From Leclercia adecarboxylata (lineage in GTDB: Bacteria; Pseudomonadota; Gammaproteobacteria; Enterobacterales; Enterobacteriaceae), in assembly GCF_023639785.1 (NCBI RefSeq), contig NZ_CP098325.1, positions 806,001-870,000 on the forward strand: 64,000 bases of DNA, written 5' to 3'. The position numbers and the translations under genes are program-made. The notes under the pieces were generated by a model. It was not told the DNA's origin, made no database searches, and worked only from the letters and a program-made list of their open reading frames with translations. Below are positions 52,568-64,000 of this stretch, piece by piece. The first letter of the stretch is position 1. Each line of letters starts with the position of its first letter.

Positions 52568-54286
52568 TTATGCCTTGATGGCTTTCACCAGATAATCCAG
52601 CACGTCGCCGGTTTTGATCATCTGTTTCTCGCCGTTACGACGATACTTGTACTCGATCTCGTCGTTGTCGAGGTTACGATCGCCGATCACCACGGTGTGT
52701 GGAATACCAATCAGTTCCATATCAGCAAACATCACGCCCGGACGCTCTTTACGGTCGTCCATCAGCACTTCGATACCCTGCGCACGCAGCTCGCTGTACA
52801 GTTTTTCCGCCAGCTCCTGAACGCGGTAGGACTTGTGCATGTTCATCGGCAGGATCGCGACCTGGAACGGTGCAATGTTGTCCGGCCAGACGATGCCACG
52901 CTCGTCATAGTTCTGCTCTATCGCTGCGGCAACCACACGCGTTACCCCAATTCCGTAGCAGCCCATGGTCAGAACCTGGTTGCGGCCATCTTCACCCTGA
53001 ACGGCAGCATTCATGGCGCGGGAATATTTATCACCCAGCTGGAAGATATGACCCACTTCAATACCGCGTTTGATCATCAGGGTGCCGTTGCCGTCCGGGC
53101 TTGGGTCGCCTGCTACCACGTTACGAATATCCGCCACTTCTGGTGTCGCCACATCGCGATCCCAGTTAATACCGAAGTAGTGTTTGCCGTCGATATTCGC
53201 GCCTGCGGAGAAGTCGCTCATTGCGGCAACGGTGCGGTCAATCACGACAGGAACGGGCATATTCACCGGACCCAGGGAGCCAGGACCGGCGTTTACGACG
53301 GCGCGGATTTCCGCTTCCGTTGCGAAGGTTAATGGGCTTGCAACCTGTGGCAGCTTCTCTGCTTTCACTTCATTCAGCTCGTGATCGCCACGTACCAGCA
53401 GGGCAACCAGCGGGTAGGCGCTACCTTCAGCGGACTTCACCAGCAGGGTTTTGACCGTTTTTTCGATCGGCAGGTTGAACTGCTCAACCAGCTCGGCGAT
53501 GGTTTTCGCGTTTGGCGTATCTACCAGCTTCATCTCTTCGGTTGCAGCAGCGCGTGGCGCTTTTGGCGCCAGGGCTTCAGCAAACTCAATGTTCGCCGCG
53601 TAGTCAGAAGAGTCAGAGAAGATCACATCGTCTTCACCGCTCTGTGCCAGCACCTGGAACTCATGGGATGCGCTGCCGCCGATAGAACCGGTATCAGCCT
53701 GCACAGCGCGGAAATCCAGACCCATACGGGAGAAGATCTTGCTGTACGCTTCATACATCTTGTCGTAGGTCTCCTGCAGAGATTCCTGAGACGTATGGAA
53801 AGAGTACGCATCTTTCATCAGGAATTCGCGAGAGCGCATAACGCCAAAGCGTGGACGAACTTCGTCACGGAACTTGGTCTGGATCTGGAAGAAGTTGAGC
53901 GGCAGCTGCTTGTAAGAGCTCAGCTCATTACGGATCAGATCGGTGATGACTTCTTCATGCGTTGGGCCGAGAACGAACGGACGATCGCCACGATCGGCAA
54001 TACGCAGCAGTTCCGGACCATACTGCTCCCAGCGTCCACTCTCCTGCCACAGCTCAGAAGGCTGAACCACCGGCATTAACACCTCGATCGCACCGGCGTT
54101 GTTCATCTCTTCACGCACGATGTTTTCGACTTTTTTCAGGACGCGCACGCCGGTCGGCAGCCAGGTATATAACCCGGAGGCCAGCTTGCGGATCATCCCG
54201 GCGCGCAGCATCAGCTGGTGGCTGATCACCTCGGCGTCGGCAGGTGTCTCCTTCAGAGTGGAGAGCAGATATTGGCTAGTACGCAT
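52568..54286 (-). CDS. proS: Prolyl-tRNA synthetase (bacterial type, with editing domain)
   Basis: Class II synthetase that charges tRNA-Pro and edits mischarged alanine. 572 residues, as in E. coli. Class II motifs are visible ([36 protein letters not shown]; motif 2 in [26 protein letters not shown]; motif 3 in [15 protein letters not shown]). A YbaK-like insertion of about 180 residues between motifs 2 and 3 contains the editing site. The C-terminal anticodon-binding domain follows. Transcribed after trmO on the minus strand with a 111-base gap. Confidence 0.97.
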   Translation of the reverse strand: MRTSQYLLSTLKETPADAEVISHQLMLRAGMIRKLASGLYTWLPTGVRVLKKVENIVREEMNNAGAIEVLMPVVQPSELWQESGRWEQYGPELLRIADRGDRPFVLGPTHEEVITDLIRNELSSYKQLPLNFFQIQTKFRDEVRPRFGVMRSREFLMKDAYSFHTSQESLQETYDKMYEAYSKIFSRMGLDFRAVQADTGSIGGSASHEFQVLAQSGEDDVIFSDSSDYAANIEFAEALAPKAPRAAATEEMKLVDTPNAKTIAELVEQFNLPIEKTVKTLLVKSAEGSAYPLVALLVRGDHELNEVKAEKLPQVASPLTFATEAEIRAVVNAGPGSLGPVNMPVPVVIDRTVAAMSDFSAGANIDGKHYFGINWDRDVATPEVADIRNVVAGDPSPDGNGTLMIKRGIEVGHIFQLGDKYSRAMNAAVQGEDGRNQVLTMGCYGIGVTRVVAAAIEQNYDERGIVWPDNIAPFQVAILPMNMHKSYRVQELAEKLYSELRAQGIEVLMDDRKERPGVMFADMELIGIPHTVVIGDRNLDNDEIEYKYRRNGEKQMIKTGDVLDYLVKAIKA

Positions 54287-54397
54287 GTTGTTACGGTTCC
54301 ATTTCGAAGAGTGGAACAGGCTGATCGGCAGCCTGACACAAAAAAAGTGGTTTAGTTTACCAGTGTGGCAAAGATGCCAAAAGAGAAGAGGATAAAA

Positions 54398-55105
54398 TTA
54401 CTGCGGCTCGAGGGCAAACACTTCGAAGCCCGCCGCTGTGACCCGCCAGCGAACGTTAAAATCGAGCAGCAGAACGGCATAGGTTTTTCCGGCTTCTTCC
54501 TCTTTGCGGTAGGCCGGACGGGGATCCTGGGCCAGCACGTCGACAATAAATTCCCGCAGACGAGGATAACGCTTTTCCAGCTGGATTAATTGTGGAAGAA
54601 GCGCATCGCTAAACCAGACCGGCGTATCCGCCTGGGGGGCTTGCTGGGCGTAGCTGGCACGCGCATCGGGTAAGGCTTCGGCAAAGGGGAGATAGGGTTT
54701 GATATCCACTACAGGTGTGCCGTCCACCAGGTCCAGACTGCCCAGCTCCAGGATGACCTGATCCTTCTGACAGCGAATGCCTTTCAGCTCGATGAGCGAC
54801 ATGCCGACAGGGTTCGGACGAAACGTCGAGCGCGTAGCAAACACGCCCATCCTGGCATTACCGCCGAGACGAGGCGGGCGCACGGTCGGCCGCCAGCCGC
54901 CAGCCATAGTCTGGTGAAAGATAAACAGCACCCACAGATGGCTGAACGCTTCCAGTCCGCGCACGGCATCGGCCTGGTTATAAGGCGCGAGCAGGTGAAG
55001 TTCGCCGCTACAGCTTTTTACCAGGCCAGGCTGGCGTGGCACGGCAAACTTCTCTTTATACGGCGAGCGAATAACGCCTATCTGCTCGAACTGGAAAGCA
55101 CTCAT
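54398..55105 (-). CDS. trmO: tRNA (N6-threonylcarbamoyladenosine37-N6)-methyltransferase TrmO
   Basis: SAM-dependent enzyme that methylates t6A37 to m6t6A in tRNA-Thr; formerly called TsaA or YaeB. 235 residues, as in E. coli. The N-terminal beta-barrel SAM domain includes IGVIRSPYKEKFAVPRQPGL, FSHLWVLFIFHQT and FATRSTFRPNPVGMS, and LDLVDGTPVVDIKPYLPF is the family signature. The C-terminal domain includes DPRPAYRK. Its ATG overlaps the rcsF stop (ATGA). Confidence 0.94.
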   Translation of the reverse strand: MSAFQFEQIGVIRSPYKEKFAVPRQPGLVKSCSGELHLLAPYNQADAVRGLEAFSHLWVLFIFHQTMAGGWRPTVRPPRLGGNARMGVFATRSTFRPNPVGMSLIELKGIRCQKDQVILELGSLDLVDGTPVVDIKPYLPFAEALPDARASYAQQAPQADTPVWFSDALLPQLIQLEKRYPRLREFIVDVLAQDPRPAYRKEEEAGKTYAVLLLDFNVRWRVTAAGFEVFALEPQ

Positions 55106-55506
55106 TTCGCCGAGACGTTAAGGGCAGAACCTACGCAAACGGCCTGGCGGTAACAGCCAGGTGTACCGCTGGTCACTTCGCAGCTGTGCAGCAGTACCGC
55201 ATTGGCCTTCATTTTAGAGGCATTGATCTGCATGCGTTTACGCGCAGTGGGAATATTTGGAGGAGAATCCTGGTTGCTGGCCTGGCAAGAATCGCCGGAG
55301 ACTTCACCCAGATCGCGGAACGGTTTACCTACTAAATCTTCAGCCTTGGTATAGATTCTTACCGGCGCAGGACGTGGCGCTTTTGGCTTCTCAGGCTCCA
55401 CTTTTGGCGGGGTTGCTGTGCTTTTAACAGGTTCAACAGGAGATCTGCTTAGCATAGAACAACCGCTCAGCATCAGTGCTAAAAGACAGATCGGTAAAGC
55501 ACGCAT
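55102..55506 (-). CDS. rcsF: Outer-membrane lipoprotein RcsF
   Basis: Stress sensor that is threaded through BamA-OmpC/OmpA complexes and activates the Rcs phosphorelay when the envelope is damaged. The lipobox LSGC places the lipidated Cys at 16. A proline-rich linker (PPKVEPEKPKAPRPAPVRIY) is followed by a compact C-terminal domain with four cysteines (near 74, 109, 118 and 124) that form two disulfides in E. coli. 134 residues. BamA, one of its partners, is also in this window. Confidence 0.95.
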   Translation of the reverse strand: MRALPICLLALMLSGCSMLSRSPVEPVKSTATPPKVEPEKPKAPRPAPVRIYTKAEDLVGKPFRDLGEVSGDSCQASNQDSPPNIPTARKRMQINASKMKANAVLLHSCEVTSGTPGCYRQAVCVGSALNVSAK

Positions 55507-55569
55507 AATGTTTCCTCAATGAATTATCAAATCGTCAGATATTGAATCAGTTGCCTGCATAAATGACAA

Positions 55570-55588
55570 GACGGGCTTACGCCCGTCC
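55570..55588 (-). terminator. Terminator after metQ
   Basis: A 7-base stem GACGGGC/GCCCGTC (55570-55576, 55581-55587) is followed on the minus strand by TTGTCATTT. It lies about 27 bases past the metQ stop. The T-run is imperfect. Confidence 0.55.
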
Positions 55589-55613
55589 TGAATGATATTA
55601 CACAAAGGTCAGA

Positions 55614-56429
55614 TTACCAGCCTTTAACTGCACCGCCGTTAAAGACTTTGTTCGCTTCCTGGTAAACTTCATCAGACTGGTAAGCCTGGACGAACTTCTT
55701 CACGTTTTCCGCATCTTTGTTGTCTTCGCGGGTAACGATCAGGTTAACGTACGGAGAGTCTTTATCTTCAACGAAGATACCGTCTTTCGCTGGGGTCAGG
55801 TTGATCTGGCTGGCGTAAGTGGTGTTGATAACCGCCAGGGCGATCTGCGCATCGTCCAGAGAGCGTGGCAGCTGTGGTGCTTCCAGCTCAACAATTTTCA
55901 GGTTTTTTGGGTTCTCCGTGACGTCCAGAACGGTTGGCAGCAGGCCAACACCGTCTTTCAGTTTAATCAGACCCACTTTCTGCAGCAGCAGCAGGGAACG
56001 GCCAAGGTTAGTTGGATCGTTAGGTACCGCCACCTGAGAACCGTCCTGCAGCTCTTCTAATGATTTGATTTTTTTAGAGTAACCCGCGATTGGGTAAACA
56101 AAGGTATTGCCTACCGCAACCAGCTTGTAGCCGCGATCTTTGATCTGCTGATCCAGGTATGGCTTGTGCTGGAAGGCGTTAGCATCGATATCGCCTTTGC
56201 TCAGCGCTTCGTTAGGCAGAACGTAGTCGTTGAACGTCACCAGTTCAACATCCAGGCCATACTTCTCTTTCGCGACTTTTGCTGCCGTCTCTGCAACCTG
56301 CTGCTCCGCACCGACGATAACGCCCACTTTGATGTGGTTTGGATCTTTTTCGTCCTGGCCACAACCTACCAGTGCCAGAGAGCCGATCAGCGCGCCTACC
56401 GCAGCAAAGGTTTTAAATTTAAACGCCAT
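55614..56429 (-). CDS. metQ: Methionine-binding lipoprotein MetQ
   Basis: NlpA-family substrate-binding lipoprotein of the methionine ABC importer, facing the periplasm from the inner membrane. The lipobox LVGC gives lipidated Cys23. The mature protein begins with the KVGVIVGAEQQVAE strand and contains QHKPYLDQQIKDRGYKLVAVGNTFVYPI. 271 residues, as in E. coli. Last gene of metNIQ. Confidence 0.96.
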   Translation of the reverse strand: MAFKFKTFAAVGALIGSLALVGCGQDEKDPNHIKVGVIVGAEQQVAETAAKVAKEKYGLDVELVTFNDYVLPNEALSKGDIDANAFQHKPYLDQQIKDRGYKLVAVGNTFVYPIAGYSKKIKSLEELQDGSQVAVPNDPTNLGRSLLLLQKVGLIKLKDGVGLLPTVLDVTENPKNLKIVELEAPQLPRSLDDAQIALAVINTTYASQINLTPAKDGIFVEDKDSPYVNLIVTREDNKDAENVKKFVQAYQSDEVYQEANKVFNGGAVKGW

Positions 56430-56468
56430 GTTTTTATCCTTAACTCGTCGAGTTTGTGTTGTGTAACG

Positions 56469-57122
56469 TTATTTGTGCGTAACAGCCCGGACGATGCGAT
56501 CGCCAGAGAATTGAATGAGATAAACCAGTACAACCAGCAGAACCAGCACGGTATTCATAACGGTAGCATTGTAGCCAATGTAGCCATACTGATAACCGAT
56601 CTGACCCAGACCACCGGCTCCAACAGCACCGCCCATCGCAGAGTAACCCACCAGGGTAATCAGCGTGATGGTGGCCGCGTTGACCAGGCCTGGCAGCGCT
56701 TCCGGCAGTAAGACTTTACGTACGATCTGCATTGGCGTCGCACCCATGGCGCGGGACGCTTCAATCAGACCGGACGGGATCTCTAACAGCGCGTTCTCCA
56801 CCATACGGGCGATAAACGGCGCAGCGCCCACGGTCAGGGGAACGATAGCGGCCTGCAGGCCGATGGACGTGCCCACAATAACGCGGGTGAAGGGAATCAT
56901 CCAGACCAACAGGATAATGAAGGGAATGGAACGGAAGATGTTCACCAGCGCAGAGAGCGTGCGGTACAGCTTTGCGTTCTCAATAATCTGACCCGGACGG
57001 GTGACGTACAGCAGTACCCCCACCGGCAGGCCAATGACAAAACCGAAGAAGCCGGATACGAAGGTCATCGCCAGCGTTTCCCATACGCCGCGTGCCAGCA
57101 ACCACATCATTGCCTCAGACAT
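56469..57122 (-). CDS. metI: Methionine ABC importer permease MetI
   Basis: Inner-membrane permease with about five helices. The EAA coupling loop is visible ([29 protein letters not shown], about 140-168), where MetN docks. 217 residues from the ATG at 57122 (MSEAMMW), as in E. coli; an in-frame ATG at 57137 is further inside metN and less likely. Overlaps metN by 8 bases. Confidence 0.95.
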   Translation of the reverse strand: MSEAMMWLLARGVWETLAMTFVSGFFGFVIGLPVGVLLYVTRPGQIIENAKLYRTLSALVNIFRSIPFIILLVWMIPFTRVIVGTSIGLQAAIVPLTVGAAPFIARMVENALLEIPSGLIEASRAMGATPMQIVRKVLLPEALPGLVNAATITLITLVGYSAMGGAVGAGGLGQIGYQYGYIGYNATVMNTVLVLLVVLVYLIQFSGDRIVRAVTHK

Positions 57123-58146
57123 AACCCAGTACCTCAACTTTTACATGATGCTCTTGCAGCCAGGCGATAGCGGCCTGCGTATCTTCTTGCGTGCCGTGCA
57201 TTTCAGTCAGCATGATGCCGAACTTCACGCCACCGGCGTAATCCATCTGCGCGCTAATAATGTTGTTATTCACATTGAAACGGCGGGCGGTTTCGGACAG
57301 CAGCGGCGCATCCACTGACTTGCCGGTAAACTCCATCCGCAGCATCGGAACGCTGTTCGCTTCAGGCTGGCTTTTCAGACGTGCCAGGTAGTCTTCCGGG
57401 ATATCCAGATGCAGCGTGGCCTGAATGAATTGTTGTGCCAGGGGGGTTTTAGGGTGAGAGAACACCTCGCTTACGGTGTCTTGCTCAATCAGTTGCCCGT
57501 TGCTGATCACGGCTACGCAGTCACAGATGCGTTTAACGACATCCATTTCGTGGGTAATCAGGAGAATGGTAAGTCCCAGGCGACGGTTAATGTCCTTTAA
57601 CAGCTCCAGAATTGAGCGGGTTGTGGCGGGATCCAGCGCGCTGGTGGCTTCGTCACAGAGCAGCACTTTCGGGTTGCTTGCCAGAGCACGGGCGATGGCC
57701 ACGCGCTGTTTTTGTCCACCGGATAAATTCGCCGGGAAGGTATCGTGCTTATCGCTCAGACCCACCAGATCCAGCAGCTCGGTTACGCGACGTTTGATTT
57801 CGTCTTTTGGCGTATTGTCCAGCTCCAGGGGCAAGGCAACGTTGCCAAACACGGTGCGCGAGGAGAGCAGGTTAAAGTGCTGGAAGATCATGCCAATCTG
57901 GCGGCGTGCTTTAGTCAGTTCTGTTTCGGAAAGGGTAGTCAGCTCCTTGCCATCCACCTGAACGTGACCTTCTGTCGGACGTTCAAGCAGGTTAACGCAA
58001 CGAATGAGCGTACTTTTACCTGCACCTGAGGCGCCAATGACGCCATAAATCTGTCCAGCCGGAACATGCAGGCTAACGTTGTTCAACGCCTGAATGGTAC
58101 GGTTCCCTTGCTGGAACACTTTGGTGATATTCGAAAGTTTAATCAT
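57115..58146 (-). CDS. metN: Methionine ABC importer ATPase MetN
   Basis: ATPase that drives uptake of D- and L-methionine. Walker [10 protein letters not shown] (about 38-46), signature [15 protein letters not shown], Walker [14 protein letters not shown], and H-loop [12 protein letters not shown]-terminal ACT-like domain (about 265-343) binds methionine and shuts the transporter when the cell is replete. 343 residues, as in E. coli. First gene of metNIQ, repressed by MetJ. Confidence 0.97.
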   Translation of the reverse strand: MIKLSNITKVFQQGNRTIQALNNVSLHVPAGQIYGVIGASGAGKSTLIRCVNLLERPTEGHVQVDGKELTTLSETELTKARRQIGMIFQHFNLLSSRTVFGNVALPLELDNTPKDEIKRRVTELLDLVGLSDKHDTFPANLSGGQKQRVAIARALASNPKVLLCDEATSALDPATTRSILELLKDINRRLGLTILLITHEMDVVKRICDCVAVISNGQLIEQDTVSEVFSHPKTPLAQQFIQATLHLDIPEDYLARLKSQPEANSVPMLRMEFTGKSVDAPLLSETARRFNVNNNIISAQMDYAGGVKFGIMLTEMHGTQEDTQAAIAWLQEHHVKVEVLGYV

Positions 58147-58224
58147 TAGATTATTTTTATCGTATGTAAGTTAGCCGTGGCATTTTCTGCTGCCTGATGC
58201 GGGCGATGACCGTCAACAAAACGG

Positions 58225-58253
58225 ATGTTAAGGCATCCAGACGTCTAAATCAA
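58225..58253 (-). promoter_or_regulatory. metNIQ promoter overlapped by MetJ operator
   Basis: On the minus strand, TTGATT (58253-58248), a 17-base spacer and TAACAT (58230-58225) form a promoter. The spacer holds a perfect MetJ box AGACGTCT (58239-58246), flanked by the 8-mer AGGCATCC (58231-58238) and a weaker one (58247-58254). MetJ binds tandem boxes and would block this promoter when SAM is abundant. Confidence 0.75.
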
Positions 58254-58333
58254 TCCAACTCTGCGTGATGAGCACTTTCTTGCGCAGTGAAACATGAGAT
58301 ACTACGCAGACATCCCTTTTCAGGAGCAAACCG

Positions 58334-58900
58334 GTGGCAAAATCAGTACCCGCAATTTTTCTCGATCGTGACGGCACAATTAATGTCGATCATGGTTATG
58401 TACATGAGATAGACGAATTTGAATTCATCGATGGCGTAATAGAAGCCATGCGTGAATTAAAAGAGATGGGATTTGCGCTGGTGGTAGTGACCAACCAGTC
58501 AGGCATTGCGCGTGGTAAATTCACCGAAGCACAGTTTGAGACATTAACTGAATGGATGGACTGGTCGCTGGCCGATCGTGGCGTTGACCTGGACGGTATC
58601 TATTATTGTCCTCACCATCCACAAGGCACCGTAGACGAGTATCGCCAGGCCTGTGACTGCCGTAAACCGCACCCGGGTATGTTCATCTCTGCACAAGAGT
58701 TCCTTCATATAGATATGAGCGCTTCATATATGGTGGGCGATAAGCTGGAAGATATGCAGGCAGCTACAGCAGCAGGGGTTGGCCATAAAATTCTGGTGCG
58801 CACCGGAAAACCCGTTACGCCAGAGGCAGAAAGTGCAGCGGATTGTGTCATTAACAGCCTTGCAGCACTGCCAGAAACCATCAAAAAGCAGCAAAAATAG
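58334..58900 (+). CDS. gmhB: D-glycero-beta-D-manno-heptose-1,7-bisphosphate 7-phosphatase
   Basis: HAD-superfamily phosphatase of ADP-heptose synthesis for the LPS inner core. Catalytic Asp11 and Asp13 are in FLDRDGTIN, motif II in [11 protein letters not shown], and the zinc-binding loop in [25 protein letters not shown] (residues about 92-116). 188 residues against 191 in E. coli. GTG start at 58334 with CAGGAG 9 bases upstream. Directly upstream of the ribosomal operon, as in E. coli rrnH. Confidence 0.96.
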   Translation: MAKSVPAIFLDRDGTINVDHGYVHEIDEFEFIDGVIEAMRELKEMGFALVVVTNQSGIARGKFTEAQFETLTEWMDWSLADRGVDLDGIYYCPHHPQGTVDEYRQACDCRKPHPGMFISAQEFLHIDMSASYMVGDKLEDMQAATAAGVGHKILVRTGKPVTPEAESAADCVINSLAALPETIKKQQK

Positions 58901-58949
58901 GCGTTCTGGCGAAAAGGTGAGCGGTTGAAATAAAATTGTCTTTTTCCGC

Positions 58950-58977
58950 TTGTCAGCGCCGGATAACTCCCTATAAT
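58950..58977 (+). promoter_or_regulatory. rRNA operon promoter P1
   Basis: TTGTCA (58950-58955), a 16-base spacer and a consensus TATAAT (58972-58977) are followed by GCGCCTCC, the GC-rich discriminator of growth-rate-controlled rrn P1 promoters. The A/T-rich stretch before it (GAAATAAAATTGTCTTTTT) is a good UP element; Fis sites probably extend into the gmhB end. Confidence 0.9.
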
Positions 58978-59058
58978 GCGCCTCCATCGACACGGCGGAT
59001 GTGAATCACTTCACACAAACAGCCGGGTTGATTGAAGAGAAAAGCGTGAAATAATCGC

Positions 59059-59086
59059 TTGACTCTGAAAGAGGAAAGCGTAATAT
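59059..59086 (+). promoter_or_regulatory. rRNA operon promoter P2
   Basis: TTGACT (59059-59064), a 16-base spacer and TAATAT (59081-59086), about 109 bases after P1, match the standard tandem arrangement of enterobacterial rrn operons. Confidence 0.85.
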
Positions 59087-59124
59087 ACGCCACCTCGCAA
59101 CGGTGAGCGAAAGCCGCGTTGCAC

Positions 59125-59162
59125 TGCTCTTTAACAATTTATCAGACAATCTGTGTGGGCAC
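59125..59162 (+). promoter_or_regulatory. rrn leader boxA and 16S processing arm
   Basis: The boxA antitermination element TGCTCTTTAACA is at 59125-59136. ATCAGACAATCTGTGTGGGCAC (59141-59162) is complementary to GTGCTCACACAGATTGTCTGAT after 16S (60831-60852), forming the RNase III stem that brackets 16S. Together with P1 and P2 this accounts for the 368-base gap between gmhB and 16S. Confidence 0.88.
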
Positions 59163-59268
59163 TCAAAGTGACATGGATTCTTAATGTCTTCGGACAATAA
59201 ATGAATACCAAGTCTCTGAGTGAACATACGTAATTCATTACGAAGTTTAATTCACGAGCATCAAACTT

Positions 59269-60808
<1,540 letters not shown>

Positions 60809-60877
60809 CCTTAAAGAACCTGCCTTTGTAGTGCTCACACAGATTGTCTGATGAAAATTAGCAGTAAAAATCTCTGC

Positions 60878-60954
<77 letters not shown>

Positions 60955-60990
60955 AATTTGCGCAGCAAATTTGAGGAGATTGACCACGAT
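60955..60990 (+). other. Spacer between tRNA-Ile and tRNA-Ala
   Basis: A 36-base spacer. AAATTTGC (60954-60961) and GCAAATTT (60965-60972) form a perfect inverted repeat across the tRNA-Ile 3' end. This short hairpin could guide tRNA 3' processing. Confidence 0.6.
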
Positions 60991-61066
60991 GGGGCTATAG
61001 CTCAGCTGGGAGAGCGCCTGCCTTGCACGCAGGAGGTCTGCGGTTCGATCCCGCATAGCTCCACCA
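60991..61066 (+). tRNA. alaV: tRNA-Ala (anticodon UGC)
   Basis: 76 nt, from GGGGCTATAGCTCAGC to CTCCACCA with an encoded CCA. The anticodon TGC is at 61024-61026. Second spacer tRNA of this operon. The symbol follows E. coli rrnH. Confidence 0.97.
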
Positions 61067-61273
61067 TCTTTACTGCGACAACATGAAAACTTCAGAGTGT
61101 ACCTGAAAAGGTGCGCTGCGAAGTTTTGCTCTTTAAAAATCTGGATCAAGCTGAAAATTGAAACGACACACCGTCTCTGTTCTCCGTAAACAAGAACAGA
61201 ATCAGGTGTGTTCGAGTCTCTCAAATTTTCACAATCACGACGATGAATCGAAAGAGACATCTTCGGGTTGTGA
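61067..61273 (+). other. 16S-23S spacer distal part
   Basis: Contains a second boxA-like element TGCTCTTTAAAAA (61127-61139) for antitermination into 23S. Facing CACACC / GGTGTG segments (about 61169-61210) and the sequence up to 61273 contribute the 5' arm of the 23S processing stem, whose partner lies beyond the window. No gene is seen. Confidence 0.7.

Positions 61274-64000
<2,727 letters not shown>

Overview
This window is a stretch of core chromosome from an enteric gammaproteobacterium of the Enterobacteriaceae. Gene order and protein sequences follow the Escherichia coli K-12 segment from hrpB to the rrnH ribosomal operon almost gene for gene. The base composition is moderately GC-rich. 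Repeat palindromes are of the GCCGGGTGGCGG...CGCCTTACCCGGCCTAC kind, and the 16S variable regions look like the Enterobacter / Leclercia / Lelliottia group. Genus cannot be fixed by eye. Comparisons with E. coli in the entries come from memory of those proteins, not from an alignment run here.

Layout: 98-11375 (+) holds hrpB, mrcB (PBP1b) and the ferrichrome uptake operon fhuA-fhuC-fhuD-fhuB, with a Fur-box-like site before fhuA. 11465-18496 holds hemL (-), clcA and erpA (+), then yadS, btuF and mtnN (-), then dgt (+). 18627-21854 holds degP with a sigma-E type promoter, the regulator cdaR, and yaeH (-). 21966-26353 (-) holds dapD, glnD and map. 26675-36889 (+) is the translation and envelope block rpsB, tsf, pyrH, frr, dxr, uppS, cdsA, rseP, bamA. 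37008-46111 (+) continues with skp, lpxD, fabZ, lpxA, lpxB, rnhB, dnaE and accA. 46213-50155 (+) holds ldcC, yaeR and tilS. Then come rof and yaeP (-), yaeQ, arfB and nlpE (+), proS (-), trmO and rcsF (-), and the methionine ABC importer metN-metI-metQ (-) with a MetJ operator. gmhB (+) leads into a ribosomal RNA operon at 58950-64000: two promoters, 16S, tRNA-Ile(GAU), tRNA-Ala(UGC), and a 23S gene cut by the window end.

Functional themes: cell-envelope assembly dominates. It includes peptidoglycan synthesis (mrcB, uppS, dapD), lipid A and LPS core (lpxA, lpxB, lpxD, gmhB), phospholipid and fatty acid synthesis (cdsA, fabZ, accA), outer-membrane assembly (bamA, skp, degP), and envelope stress sensing (rseP, rcsF, nlpE). 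Translation (rpsB, tsf, frr, map, proS, tilS, trmO, arfB, rRNA) and TonB-dependent nutrient uptake (fhu, btuF, met) make up most of the rest.

I found no mobile element, CRISPR array, prophage, toxin-antitoxin pair or unknown multigene system, and every gene-sized frame on the expected strand is accounted for by a known family. The observations most worth checking are smaller. PBP1b has lost the internal Met that starts the short gamma form in E. coli. FhuA has a shortened phage-binding/gating loop L4 without its disulfide and sits in a less GC-rich gene than fhuCDB. mrcB is flanked by a second palindrome family. The rpsB-tsf junction, the uppS leader, the pyrH-frr gap and the hemL-clcA gap each carry possible regulatory structures that the annotated genes do not explain.
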